Assembly (NCBI GenBank): GCA_017443145.1
Contig: JAFSPA010000012.1
Location: 150,048 to 214,047 of the forward strand
Reading direction: 5' to 3'
Source of the DNA: Paludibacteraceae bacterium
Lineage (GTDB): Bacteria > Bacteroidota > Bacteroidia > Bacteroidales > Paludibacteraceae
DNA: 64,000 bases
The position numbers and the translations under genes are program-made. Numbering within the stretch: position 1 is the stretch's first letter; the number at the start of each line of letters is the position of its first letter. Below the pieces are notes generated by a model that saw nothing but the letters and a program-made list of their open reading frames with translations, did not search any database and had not been told where the DNA came from. Shown piece by piece: positions 8,135 to 16,736 of the stretch.

Positions 8135-8590
8135 ATGGAAAAAATAGACAAATTAGACCGTCAGATCCTGCGTGTTATTACGGAAAATGCGCGAACTCCA
8201 TTCAAAGATGTGGCGGAAGAATGTGGTGTGAGCCGCGCGGCTGTGCACCAGCGCGTACAGAAGATGCTGGACAACGGCGTGATACTCGGTTCAGGCTATC
8301 AGGTGAACCCGAAGATGTTAGGCTATAACCTGTGCGTGCTCATCGGCATCACTCTCGAGAAAGGCTCGATGTACAAGGACGTGACTAAGGCACTCGAGAA
8401 GATACCCGAAGTGGTGGAAACGCAGTTTACGCTTGGCGCGTACTCGATGATGGTGAAAGTGTTTGCCAAGGACGACCAAGACCTTATGCGTATCCTCAAC
8501 GGCAAGATACAGGAGATAAACGGCGTGGCAAATACAGAGACACTTACGTGTCTGGACCAGAAAATTTATCGGAATGTACCGATAGAGTAG
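8135..8590 (+). CDS. Lrp/AsnC family transcriptional regulator
   Basis: A 151-residue regulator. Residues 1-60 form the winged HTH (KLDRQILRVITENARTPFKDVAEECGVSRAAVHQRVQKM). The rest is the RAM/AsnC effector domain, ending with a typical TLTCLDQKIY. Members bind amino acids and control amino-acid metabolism. Start chosen at ATG 8135 because the upstream in-frame TTG lies inside the promoter. The trpS gene follows after a spacer built of 7-bp repeats, so cotranscription is possible. Autoregulation and control of the divergent O-methyltransferase operon would fit the overlapping promoters (inference). Confidence 0.93.
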   Translation: MEKIDKLDRQILRVITENARTPFKDVAEECGVSRAAVHQRVQKMLDNGVILGSGYQVNPKMLGYNLCVLIGITLEKGSMYKDVTKALEKIPEVVETQFTLGAYSMMVKVFAKDDQDLMRILNGKIQEINGVANTETLTCLDQKIYRNVPIE

Positions 8591-8632
8591 TTGATAGTTG
8601 ATAGTTGATTTTTGATATTTGATAGTTGATAT
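8591..8632. repeat. 7-bp spacer repeat between the Lrp gene and trpS
   Basis: Directly after the TAG stop come six heptamers: TTGATAG, TTGATAG, TTGATTT, TTGATAT, TTGATAG, TTGATAT. The array fills the whole spacer up to the trpS start. Confidence 0.85.
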
Positions 8633-8635
8633 TTT

Positions 8636-9622
8636 ATGGAAAGAGTAATATCAGGCATACGGCCTACGGGCAATCTGCACCTCGGTAACTATTTCGGGGC
8701 AGTAAAGAGTTTCGTTCAGATGCAGGACGAGTATGAGTCGATGTTCTTTATCGCCGACTGGCACTCCCTCACCACGCACCCGACGCCGGAGGATATCCGT
8801 CGTAGTGCGCGCGTAATCCTTAGTGAGTACCTCGCGTGCGGTATCGACCCGAACAAAGCGCCAATCTATATCCAGAGCGACGTGAAAGAGGTGCTGGAGT
8901 TGTATCTGTATCTGAATATGAACGCCTATCTGGGTGAGTTAGAGCGTGTTACGTCCTTTAAGGACAAAGCCCGCACACAGCCCGATAACGTGAATGCCGG
9001 ACTGCTGACGTATCCGTGTCTGATGGCAGCGGATATATTGATGCACAAGGCCGACAAAGTGCCTGTAGGTAAAGACCAAGAGCAGAATATGGAAATGGCG
9101 CGACTTTTTGCTCGTCGCTTCAACCGCATCTATAACGTAGAGTATTTCAAAGAGCCGGAGTCATACCACTTCAACAAGAATGCGGTCAAGGTGCCGGGAC
9201 TTAACGGAACGGGTAAGATGGGTAAGAGCGAAGGTAATGCGTTGTACCTCTGCGACGACGAGGCCACCATACGCAAGAAAGTGATGCGCGCCGTGACCGA
9301 TTCCGGACCAACGCAATTGAATCAAGAGAAGCCGGAACCGATTGCTAATCTGTTCACTATCATGGATTTAGTGTCAAGTAAGGAGACGTATGATTTCTTC
9401 AACGATGCGTACAACAACATGACGATTCGTTACGGCGATTTAAAGAAACAACTGGCGGAAGATATCAATGCCTTCTGCGCACCAATACGCGAGAAGATAC
9501 AGGAGTACCAGGCTAATCAAGCCTTCCTGGACGAGGTGGCTGCCGCAGGCGCCGAGAAAGCCCGTCAACGTGCGGCTGTGACGATACGCGAGGTGCGCGA
9601 GATAATCGGATTTAGAGTATGA
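8636..9622 (+). CDS. trpS: Tryptophanyl-tRNA synthetase
   Basis: A 328-residue class I aminoacyl-tRNA synthetase that charges tRNA-Trp. The HIGH-type motif is PTGNLHLGNYFGA (residues 11-23) and the KMSKS-type loop is KMGKSEGN near residue 198. Other family stretches, such as FIADWHSLTTHPTPEDI and the AADILMHKADKVPVGKDQEQ region, are present. Length is normal. The last codons overlap the start of the next gene (ATGA at 9619-9622), which suggests translational coupling. Confidence 0.97.
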   Translation: MERVISGIRPTGNLHLGNYFGAVKSFVQMQDEYESMFFIADWHSLTTHPTPEDIRRSARVILSEYLACGIDPNKAPIYIQSDVKEVLELYLYLNMNAYLGELERVTSFKDKARTQPDNVNAGLLTYPCLMAADILMHKADKVPVGKDQEQNMEMARLFARRFNRIYNVEYFKEPESYHFNKNAVKVPGLNGTGKMGKSEGNALYLCDDEATIRKKVMRAVTDSGPTQLNQEKPEPIANLFTIMDLVSSKETYDFFNDAYNNMTIRYGDLKKQLAEDINAFCAPIREKIQEYQANQAFLDEVAAAGAEKARQRAAVTIREVREIIGFRV

Positions 9623-9861
9623 GAAAGTGGCTTGTCATAGTAGGCATGGTTTTTGTAGTATCCGCTCTAACAGGGTGGGTGCTGGCTGACGATATCGACG
9701 ACGTCTATTACTGGCCGGACAACACGCCGGTTCCTGCTCGACAAGTGACGCCAACGACAACCACTACGTCGCAGCCTGTACAAACAGACCGAATAACGTA
9801 TATCGAGGACTCTGTCACGATGCATAGTGACACGATAGTGAAAGCGATTATCAGAAGGTGA
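9619..9861 (+). CDS. Small secreted protein of unknown function
   Basis: An 80-residue protein with a signal peptide or membrane anchor (residues 1-23, ending VLA-D), an acidic DDIDDVYYWPD stretch and a Thr/Pro-rich linker. It is wedged between trpS and the barrel gene with 4-nt overlaps on both sides (ATGA and GTGA), which makes it a likely real gene although no family is recognised. Confidence 0.65.
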   Translation: MRKWLVIVGMVFVVSALTGWVLADDIDDVYYWPDNTPVPARQVTPTTTTTSQPVQTDRITYIEDSVTMHSDTIVKAIIRR

Positions 9862-11324
9862 AGAAACTGCTATACATATTGCCACTCTTGTGCATGACCC
9901 TTGCTGTGCACGCACAGGATGCTCAGATATTGGCGCAACGTGACCTGATTGGTACAGCGCGTTATGTCGGTCTGGCAGGCGCAATGACAGCCGTTGGCGG
10001 TGACCCTTCTGCCGTCAAGGATAACCCTGCCGGCTTAGGCGTCTATCGCCGCTGGGATGTTTCCCTGTCACTCTTCCTTGACCTCGACTATGTGCGGCAA
10101 TCCGGCGTGAACAAACGTGTGGGCTCTGACAACCGCTTCTCCGCCGCACAGGCGTCCTTTATCTTTGGCTGGGTCGATAAGACACGCGACCAAGGCATGA
10201 TAGCCAATAACCTTATGTTCTCCTACCACAATGTAGCCAGCTACGACCGGCACTATGTGGTGTCGAATACGAACGACCCGAACTCGTTGACCGATGTCAT
10301 CGCCTCCAAGACGTATGGGGTAGCGGAGACCGCGTTGCAGCCCTCTAACCGCTGGGATACGCAGAACTGGCTAAGTAATCAGGCGTACGACACTTATCTT
10401 ATCTCGCCCGATACGAAAGATAACACCCGCTGGTACTCTGTGTTGCCGTATGGCGAGAAAGTGACGAAGAACCAGCTGACTATGCGCGAGTACGGACACA
10501 TCGATCAGTTCGCTATCAGTTGGGGAGGAAATATATCCAACTACGTGTTCCTCGGCGCGACGCTGAACGTGCTGTCGGTGGACCATACCCAGAGTGTGCA
10601 GTACTACGAGCTTTTCGGCGAAGACTGCAGCCTCGATAACTCTACCTATCTCCATCAGACGGGTGTAGGCGTAAATGGCGTGTTCGGCGTGATAGCACAT
10701 CCTATCCGGTGGTTGCGCATAGGTGCCTCTTTCACGACGCCTTCGGCGGTCAACCTCAAGACGTTACACTACGGCACGATGAACTCGGTGCTGTGGGCTT
10801 ACGACGAGAAGACCGGCACGGACGAAAAAGTGTCCTATACTTCTATCACCCCCGATAATAACTACTCTGACCGCTCGTGGCGTATGCCTATGCGCGTATC
10901 AGCAGGTTTGGCGTTTCAGGTGCTTAACTACGGCTTCCTGTCCGTACAATATGACCTTGCGCACGACAAGAATATCCACGACGTGCACACCCTGCGTGCC
11001 GGTATCGAAGGCGTGATAACAGACCAGTTCTTCCTCGAGTGCGGCTATGCTTACGAGTCCACTTTCCTCTCGTCGGACTTATATAACAAAGCCTATACGC
11101 TACCCAATAACACCACGCGAACGGACGCTTATTCGCAGCTGACTAAACATTCGCACTATGCGACCGCAGGTTTTGGTTACCGTGGACGTAACTTCCTGAT
11201 TCATGCGGCGTACCGATACAGACTGCAGAATACCAGGACTTTTGCGCACGAACTGGCCGCACCTTACGACCTGAGCGCAACGACACATAATATTGTGCTG
11301 ACACTCGACTTCCACAGCAAATAA
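9858..11324 (+). CDS. FadL/OmpP1-like outer-membrane barrel protein
   Basis: A 488-residue protein with a signal peptide (residues 1-19, AVHAQ-D). It then has the region GTARYVGLAGAMTAVGGDPSAVKDNPAGLG that is typical of the FadL/TodX-like and PorV-like proteins of Bacteroidota, followed by long barrel strands. It probably lies in the outer membrane and moves hydrophobic compounds or assists surface proteins; the exact role is unknown. The start is GTG at 9858, overlapping the previous stop (GTGA). No ATG close by would keep the signal peptide. Confidence 0.82.
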   Translation: MKKLLYILPLLCMTLAVHAQDAQILAQRDLIGTARYVGLAGAMTAVGGDPSAVKDNPAGLGVYRRWDVSLSLFLDLDYVRQSGVNKRVGSDNRFSAAQASFIFGWVDKTRDQGMIANNLMFSYHNVASYDRHYVVSNTNDPNSLTDVIASKTYGVAETALQPSNRWDTQNWLSNQAYDTYLISPDTKDNTRWYSVLPYGEKVTKNQLTMREYGHIDQFAISWGGNISNYVFLGATLNVLSVDHTQSVQYYELFGEDCSLDNSTYLHQTGVGVNGVFGVIAHPIRWLRIGASFTTPSAVNLKTLHYGTMNSVLWAYDEKTGTDEKVSYTSITPDNNYSDRSWRMPMRVSAGLAFQVLNYGFLSVQYDLAHDKNIHDVHTLRAGIEGVITDQFFLECGYAYESTFLSSDLYNKAYTLPNNTTRTDAYSQLTKHSHYATAGFGYRGRNFLIHAAYRYRLQNTRTFAHELAAPYDLSATTHNIVLTLDFHSK

Positions 11325-11676
11325 GTGGAGGCAACATATACCCGGCGTCGAACCCAAGAAACCGGAAAACTCAACAAATATCAATTACAAAGGTAAATGC
11401 CCTGTCAATGGCGTGCCGAAACCTCTCCGCCGTGACCGCGCAAGCGTAGCGATGAGGTCGGATTACAAAGACCCGGTAGACCTTAAATCCTGTCTATAGG
11501 AGTTTTCACGAGAGAGTGGTTCGGCGCTTTTTTTGTGCGAAAAAAAAGCAGTATCTCGGACGCCGCCTTGCCTGCGGCAATTCCCCCGAAATTACGTTCG
11601 CAGAACTCTGCATACGACAACTTTTCGCCCGAAAATAAAAAAAATATACTCGTATATTTATTTTTTCGGTCAAAAA
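11325..11676 (+). other. Gene-free spacer with a structured-RNA candidate (11361-11486)
   Basis: The first part of this spacer is GC-rich and can fold. ACCGG (11361-11365) pairs with CCGGT (11473-11477) and AAGGT (11390-11394) with ACCTT (11480-11484). Between them are a GCC/GGC hairpin near 11399-11412 and a stem CCGaaACCTC (11416-11425) with GAGGTCGG (11454-11461), capped by CGC-GCAA-GCG (a GNRA-type loop). There is weak likeness to cobalamin riboswitch boxes, not enough to name it. The rest, 11530-11670, is AT-rich and precedes the next promoter. Confidence 0.35.
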
Positions 11677-11708
11677 TTTGCACGCTTAATTTTTTTGTTG
11701 TAACTTTG
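11677..11708 (+). promoter_or_regulatory. Promoter of the TPR-ribH genes
   Basis: TTTG (11677-11680), 20 nt, TAACTTTG (11701-11708), 38 nt before the start codon at 11747. Confidence 0.75.
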
Positions 11709-11746
11709 CACGGTTTTTTGTGAAAACATACTAACTAAACATATTT

Positions 11747-12424
11747 ATGGCAAAGAAAAATTTCAAAAAAGAGGATGAGCAACTCCAAGAAGTAGGCGAA
11801 GCTCTATCTACTACCGGTCAATGGATTGAGGATAACTCCAATCTCATTACGTGGATTATTACAGGTATCGTTGTAGTCGTGCTGGGTATTATTGCGATTA
11901 ACAACTACGTGATCAAGCCCAAAGCCAACGAGGCAAGTAACGAGAACGCTAAGTCGGTTGTTTATTTCCAACAAGGCGACTTCGAGAAAGCGCTCAACGG
12001 TGACGACGCGGAGTGCATCGGTTTTGCTCAGACAGCAGACAACTATCGCCTCTACAAGACAGGTAAACTCGCAGCCCTGTACGCAGGCATCTGCTACTAC
12101 CAATTAGGTGACTACGAGGAGGCCGCTAAGTATCTCAAACGCTTCAAAGCCAACGACGTGAACATCGGTCCGGCTGCAGCACAACTGCTCGGCGACGCGT
12201 ATGTAGAGCTTCAAGAGTACGGCAAAGCTGTCCGCGCTTTTGAGAACGCTGCTCACTCCGAAAACGACCTGATTGCTCCGATGAGCCTGAAGAAAGCCGG
12301 ACTCGTATATCTCGAGTTGGGTGACAAGCACTCCGCTAAACAGGCTTTCGAGACCATCAAGGCTAAATATCCTCAATCGTCTGAGGCAAGCGATATTGAT
12401 AAATACATTGAAATAGCGAAGTAA
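11747..12424 (+). CDS. Membrane-anchored TPR protein
   Basis: A 225-residue protein. It has a short charged N-terminus, one transmembrane segment (about residues 33-53) and an extracytoplasmic part with at least three TPR-like helix pairs (LAALYAGICYYQLGDYEEAAKYL, then two more). The topology resembles YfgM-type proteins, which bind partners at the Sec translocon. Such a role is inference here. Its TAA stop overlaps the ribH ATG (TAATG), so the two are cotranscribed. Confidence 0.82.
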   Translation: MAKKNFKKEDEQLQEVGEALSTTGQWIEDNSNLITWIITGIVVVVLGIIAINNYVIKPKANEASNENAKSVVYFQQGDFEKALNGDDAECIGFAQTADNYRLYKTGKLAALYAGICYYQLGDYEEAAKYLKRFKANDVNIGPAAAQLLGDAYVELQEYGKAVRAFENAAHSENDLIAPMSLKKAGLVYLELGDKHSAKQAFETIKAKYPQSSEASDIDKYIEIAK

Positions 12425-12930
12425 TGACAACCGATTTGTCTCATTATGATGCTTCCTTACTGCCTAACGCTGACGTCTTAGCACGCCAGCGTTATGCTAT
12501 TATAGTTGCCGACTGGAACAGCGACATCACCTATGCGCTCGCACAAGGAGCTATCGATACGCTTGTCAAAAATGGCGTTAGAGAAGACCGTATTTCCGTT
12601 ACGCATGTGCCCGGCACGGTCGAACTCACCTATGCGGCATCAAAGATGGTGAACAAAGTTTTTAAACGTCCGGATGCCGTCATTGTTATTGGATGCGTCA
12701 TACAAGGCGACACACCGCATTTCGATTATGTCTGTCAGAGTGTGACTCAGGGTGTGACCATACTCAACACGGGTCTGACGAGCATGCTGTACCGCAAGAA
12801 GCCTGTGCCGGTTATTTTTTCCGTGCTCACTACGATCAATAAGCAACAAGCACTTGACAGAGCAGGTGGCAAACTCGGGAATAAGGGCGTAGAAGGCGCT
12901 GTGACTGCCATGAGAATGGCGAATATTTGA
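12424..12930 (+). CDS. ribH: 6,7-dimethyl-8-ribityllumazine synthase
   Basis: A 168-residue enzyme of riboflavin synthesis that joins the pyrimidinedione and dihydroxybutanone-phosphate to lumazine. Family stretches are IIVADWNSDITYALAQGAID, VPGTVELTYAASKM, VIGCVIQGDTPHFDYVC (with the catalytic His of the PHFDYV segment) and GGKLGNKGVEGA. Length is normal. It is coupled to the TPR gene upstream; lysC follows after 13 nt. No FMN riboswitch was seen upstream. Confidence 0.95.
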   Translation: MTTDLSHYDASLLPNADVLARQRYAIIVADWNSDITYALAQGAIDTLVKNGVREDRISVTHVPGTVELTYAASKMVNKVFKRPDAVIVIGCVIQGDTPHFDYVCQSVTQGVTILNTGLTSMLYRKKPVPVIFSVLTTINKQQALDRAGGKLGNKGVEGAVTAMRMANI

Positions 12931-12943
12931 TATTGGATATAGG

Positions 12944-14179
12944 ATGCGAGTTTATAAGTTCGGTGGCGCGTCAGTTAAGGATGCGCAAGGCATAGCAAAC
13001 GTGTTGCGTATTGTAGCTCGTGAGCAAGGCGAGCTCATCGTTGTCGTGTCTGCCATCGGCAAGACCACTAACGCTCTTGAGCGCGTAGTGAACGCTCGCT
13101 GGGAGAAACGCGACGAGGACGCTATTCGTGAATACGAAGCTATCCGTGACCAACACCGGACTATTGCACGCGAGTTAGGTCTGGACGAGACCGTTGTGCA
13201 GCAGCTCTTTGCTACCAACCTCATAGCCGATATACCGTTAGCAGATAACTACGATGAGTTCTACGACCAGGTCGTGGCGACGGGTGAGCTTAACTCGAGT
13301 ATGCTCCTTAGCGCGTATCTAGACGCGAACGGCGTGTCGAACGAGTTACTGTCGATGCCTCATCTGCTGCTTACGGACGAGACCTTCCGCGAAGCCAGAG
13401 TCGATACGGCTGTGTCGGCCGAGAACGTGCGCCAAGCCATCGAACAGAGTGGGGCGCATGTGTTCGTTACACAAGGTTTTATCGGCGGCACGGCAAAAGG
13501 TCAACGTACGACCTTAGGCCGCGAGGGAAGTGACTATACAGCCGCTCTACTTGCGAACTTCGTCGATGCCGAATCCGTGACAATATGGAAAGATGTGCCG
13601 GGAATACTGAATGCCGATCCGCGCTTGGTGGATAACACGATTCTTATTCCTGAACTCAGTTACGGCGAAGCCGTAGAGTTGGCATACAGTGGGGCACAGG
13701 TTATTCACCCGAAGAGTATCCGTCCCGTTGAGAACAAGAAGATACCGCTTTACGTAAGGCCGTTCAATACGCCGGACGAGCAGGGCTCCGTCATCTACGA
13801 GACCACAAAGCGGGTCGATGTGCCCGTTTATATATGGCGCAAGAACCAGAAACTCATCACTATGCGCGCAAAGGACTTCTCCTTTATCTTAGAGGAGAGC
13901 CTGAGCCATATATTCGATATTATCCATCGTCACCGCCTCAAAGTGTCGCTTATACAGTCCTCCGCCGTTACGATATCGGTCTGCGTGGATGATACCCGCT
14001 ATGTACCGGAGGCAATAGAGGAGCTGCGGGACGCCTTTAAGGTGACTTATAACGAGGGATTGAGTCTGCTCACCATCCGCGGAACCTCGCCCGAGATATT
14101 AAAGAAAGAACAGGAGCATCGAGATATCCTACTTACTCAAACGACGCGTCGTACAGCACGCTTAGTTGTCAAAGAATAA
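12944..14179 (+). CDS. lysC: Aspartate kinase
   Basis: A 411-residue monofunctional aspartokinase, first step of Lys/Thr/Met synthesis. The N-terminal kinase has VYKFGGASVKD (residues 3-13), GFIGGTAKGQRTTLGREGSDYTAALLA near 182 and the GILNADPR stretch. The C-terminal ACT pair begins near residue 310 (LITMRAKDFSF...) and includes VSLIQSSAVTISVCVDD, so feedback control by an amino acid is likely. It lies between ribH and the YitT-type gene with short spacers. Confidence 0.95.
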   Translation: MRVYKFGGASVKDAQGIANVLRIVAREQGELIVVVSAIGKTTNALERVVNARWEKRDEDAIREYEAIRDQHRTIARELGLDETVVQQLFATNLIADIPLADNYDEFYDQVVATGELNSSMLLSAYLDANGVSNELLSMPHLLLTDETFREARVDTAVSAENVRQAIEQSGAHVFVTQGFIGGTAKGQRTTLGREGSDYTAALLANFVDAESVTIWKDVPGILNADPRLVDNTILIPELSYGEAVELAYSGAQVIHPKSIRPVENKKIPLYVRPFNTPDEQGSVIYETTKRVDVPVYIWRKNQKLITMRAKDFSFILEESLSHIFDIIHRHRLKVSLIQSSAVTISVCVDDTRYVPEAIEELRDAFKVTYNEGLSLLTIRGTSPEILKKEQEHRDILLTQTTRRTARLVVKE

Positions 14180-14188
14180 AGACATATT

Positions 14189-15298
14189 ATGGAAAACACA
14201 CTTCAAAATTATTTTACTACCGCTTATTGGAAAGAATTAGCCATCAGTTTCTGGGAGGCGCTTCACACCAAGAAGTTCTGGAAGGAATTGGTGATGATGA
14301 CCTTAGGTATGATCATGGGCGCAGCTGCTGTTTACTACTTCCTTATTCCGAGTCATCTGATTGTAGGAACAATATCGGGTCTGAGTATCGTTATCAATAC
14401 CATTATCGGCGGAAATGCAGACACGTTCTCTTATTTGGTGATGGGTATTAATGCGTTCCTGCTATTACTTGCTTTCTTGCTGATAGGTAATGAGTTCGGC
14501 GCTAAAACAGTCTATACTGCGATGATTCTTGGTCCGCTTGTACAACTGTGGAGCATCATCTATCCCTATACAAATATTACCCACAAGGTGATAGAGAACC
14601 CTCACGTGCTGGCGCAACTGCAAGCCGGTCAGACTGTTCTGGATGCCAACGGCAACCCCTATTTGCTTAGTCGTGCCGGAGAAGTCCTTGAACAGGTGAA
14701 AGGTTCTGTTATGTCGGCGGGTTTAGGTCTTGGCGACGTATGGTTTGACTTATTGTGCTTTGTACTGCTGCTTTCGGCTTGTCAAGCACTCGAGTTCCGC
14801 ATTAACGCTTCGACCGGTGGTTTGGATATTCTGGCGAAGATTATTAATAAGTACTTGCACTTTGATATTGGCGTTTCGGTTAGTATCGGTGGCGCGTTGA
14901 TATGCTGCTCTGCGTTCTTGATTAACGATTTCCGCATGGTGGTTATCGGCTTGATAGGCACATGGATTAACGGCCTGGTAATTAATCACTTCACAGATGC
15001 CTTCAACCGTCGTAAGCGTGTTTGTATTATTGCAGAAGACTGGGAGAAAGTGCGCTCGTATATCGTGGATACGCTGGTGCGCGGATGCTCGCTCTATGAC
15101 ATTCAAGGAGGTTACTCTGGAGAGGCGCATAAGGAGATTCAAGTGCTGCTCACGCAGGACGAGTTTGCTGCTCTGATGGAGTATATACGTTCGAATAAGA
15201 TTAAGGCCTTTATTACTGCAGGAAACTGCTCCGAGGTTTATGGACTATGGTTCAGGCACAAGAAGCACCACGGACGCATAGAAATCGTCAACGAATAG
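14189..15298 (+). CDS. YitT family membrane protein (DUF161/DUF2179)
   Basis: A 369-residue protein with about six hydrophobic segments (residues 33-270), including the family stretch GTISGLSIVINTIIGG and STGGLDILAKIINKY. A soluble C-terminal DUF2179 domain follows (about 285-365, with VDTLVRGCSLYDIQGGYSG). No substrate is established. It lies 9 nt after lysC, probably in the same transcript. Confidence 0.88.
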   Translation: MENTLQNYFTTAYWKELAISFWEALHTKKFWKELVMMTLGMIMGAAAVYYFLIPSHLIVGTISGLSIVINTIIGGNADTFSYLVMGINAFLLLLAFLLIGNEFGAKTVYTAMILGPLVQLWSIIYPYTNITHKVIENPHVLAQLQAGQTVLDANGNPYLLSRAGEVLEQVKGSVMSAGLGLGDVWFDLLCFVLLLSACQALEFRINASTGGLDILAKIINKYLHFDIGVSVSIGGALICCSAFLINDFRMVVIGLIGTWINGLVINHFTDAFNRRKRVCIIAEDWEKVRSYIVDTLVRGCSLYDIQGGYSGEAHKEIQVLLTQDEFAALMEYIRSNKIKAFITAGNCSEVYGLWFRHKKHHGRIEIVNE

Positions 15299-15313
15299 AC
15301 TTTGGCTGACGAA

Positions 15314-15844
15314 TTAGCGGAAGAAAGAGAAGTTCACACTGCCATAGACGTGCTTCTCGACGAAATGCGGATGGCTGCTGAAATCATTGGATTTGGAGTG
15401 TTCAAGAACGAACATTCCATTTTCTTTGAGTAGCTCGTGTTCAAAGATAAGGTCCGGAATCTCGGGCAGTCGATCTAATGCGTAAGGAGGGTCGGCGTAA
15501 ATGAAGTCATAGCATATTTTGCAGGCATTTAGATAGCGGAATACGTCACCACGGATGACGGTTAAGTTGTTGACTCCTAACTGCTTGCAGGCGGAAATAA
15601 TAAAGTTTTGCTGCACATGGGCAAGTTCAACCGCTGTCACTTCCCGTGCGCCGCGGGAGATAAACTCCAAACCTATACCACCTGTTCCGGCGAAGAGATC
15701 GAGCACTTCGATGTCCTCGAAGTCGATACGGTTATTAAGCAGGTTGAATAGGCTCTCTTTCGCGAAGTCCGTTGTTGGCCTCGCGGTTATATTTTTAGGG
15801 GGAGACAAACGCCTCCCCCCGTATTTGCCAGAGATGATTCTCAT
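15314..15844 (-). CDS. rsmD: 16S rRNA (guanine966-N2)-methyltransferase
   Basis: A 176-residue RsmD-family enzyme. The start RIISGKYGGRRL, the ARPTTDFAKESLFNLL stretch, the SAM motif LDLFAGTGGIGLEFISRGA (about residues 49-67) and the catalytic DPPY are all present. ATG at 15844 is preferred over the GTG one codon upstream. It is preceded on its strand by a 7-bp repeat spacer (15845-15872) and the unknown gene at 15888. Confidence 0.95.
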   Translation of the reverse strand: MRIISGKYGGRRLSPPKNITARPTTDFAKESLFNLLNNRIDFEDIEVLDLFAGTGGIGLEFISRGAREVTAVELAHVQQNFIISACKQLGVNNLTVIRGDVFRYLNACKICYDFIYADPPYALDRLPEIPDLIFEHELLKENGMFVLEHSKSNDFSSHPHFVEKHVYGSVNFSFFR

Positions 15845-15872
15845 CACTAAACTCTAAACGTTAAACGCTAAA
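15845..15872. repeat. 7-bp spacer repeat upstream of rsmD
   Basis: Four heptamers on the plus strand: CACTAAA, CTCTAAA, CGTTAAA, CGCTAAA. Confidence 0.8.
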
Positions 15873-15887
15873 CGAAGCGCTACGCGC

Positions 15888-16640
15888 TTATTCCCAGTTA
15901 CCTGCGTTATTGTTCGGAGCCTCGATATCGCCGACTTTCAGGCCTGGATAGTGCTCAAGCTTGGTCTCTTTGTCAATGAGGTTCACACGCTCCTGAGCAT
16001 TGAGGTCAGCCAGATAGGTATTGTAGTGTGCGCGAGCCTCGAACAGAGGGATACGAATACCTTGAGAGGTGGTGTAGTTATTGTTCACTTCTACCTCAAA
16101 ACGTACGTTGTCGGTATATGGGATATAGATAATTTGGTCGATGTTATCAGCCGTATATTCGCCTTTATAGAGGTCCTCAATCATGTTCTTGTAAATGGTA
16201 TCACGACGGAAACCTTGTAAGCCGTTCTTCTTTACGTCCGCGTCGTTGGCCCAAACGAATGCGTATAGTGCATCCTCGTTCTCGAACTTCTGTTTGCGTT
16301 GTGCTTTTGCCTTAGCTGTATTAAGGATTTTCACTGCCTTGTGCTCGGTCAAACCAGCCTCTAATTGCTTATCAGTCAGCGAACCTTCCTTACGAACCTC
16401 TTTCTTCGGAGTAGTCTTGAGGAAGAGTACGAGCGAGTCCAAATCAGCTGTATAGCGGTTGTTCACATGATGGAACTCCACCTCAGCCGTACGTAATGCA
16501 ACTAAGTTCTTGACTACAGCCACTTCGCGTTTCTCACGCTGATCCTCGAACTTAATAGGAGTTAATACACTCGAAATGCAGAAATATGCCAAGGCACATG
16601 CTGCCAAACCCAAAAGGATACGAATAATTGTCTTGTTCAT
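15888..16640 (-). CDS. Membrane-anchored protein of unknown function
   Basis: A 250-residue protein with an N-terminal transmembrane anchor (residues 7-28) and a soluble part. It has a helix with VKNLVALRTAEVEFHHVNNRYTADLDSLV, as in pilin-like and other anchored proteins where a conserved helix follows the anchor, then a basic Lys-rich section. Many Bacteroidales have a hypothetical protein of this layout, but I cannot name a function. It has its own promoter at 16665-16696 and rsmD follows downstream. Confidence 0.75.
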   Translation of the reverse strand: MNKTIIRILLGLAACALAYFCISSVLTPIKFEDQREKREVAVVKNLVALRTAEVEFHHVNNRYTADLDSLVLFLKTTPKKEVRKEGSLTDKQLEAGLTEHKAVKILNTAKAKAQRKQKFENEDALYAFVWANDADVKKNGLQGFRRDTIYKNMIEDLYKGEYTADNIDQIIYIPYTDNVRFEVEVNNNYTTSQGIRIPLFEARAHYNTYLADLNAQERVNLIDKETKLEHYPGLKVGDIEAPNNNAGNWE

Positions 16641-16664
16641 AGCATTATTTATTCAAATTTGGCG

Positions 16665-16696
16665 CAAAGATATAACTTTTTTTTCATATGTACAAA
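16665..16696 (-). promoter_or_regulatory. Promoter of the anchored-protein gene and rsmD
   Basis: Minus strand: TTTG (16696-16693), 20 nt, TATCTTTG (16672-16665). It overlaps the divergent promoter of the synthetase gene. Confidence 0.72.
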
Positions 16697-16712
16697 TTTT
16701 TTTGTACTTTTG
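16681..16712 (+). promoter_or_regulatory. Promoter of the RelA/SpoT-like gene
   Basis: TACTTTTG at 16705-16712, with only a T-rich TTTT at the -33 place (16681-16684). The next ATG in frame is at 16737, which fixes the short form of the protein. Confidence 0.6.
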
Positions 16713-16736
16713 CACGAAATTTGTAGAAATATTTGT

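Noticed and set aside
11361..11486. Cobalamin or FMN riboswitch
   Set aside because: A few words resemble the cobalamin core, but the conserved boxes and their spacing are not met. The FMN consensus expected before ribH is absent.
16659..16736. N-terminal extension of the RelA/SpoT-like protein (MAQRYNFFF...)
   Set aside because: It would start upstream of the -7 promoter box and has no likeness to the HD domain.
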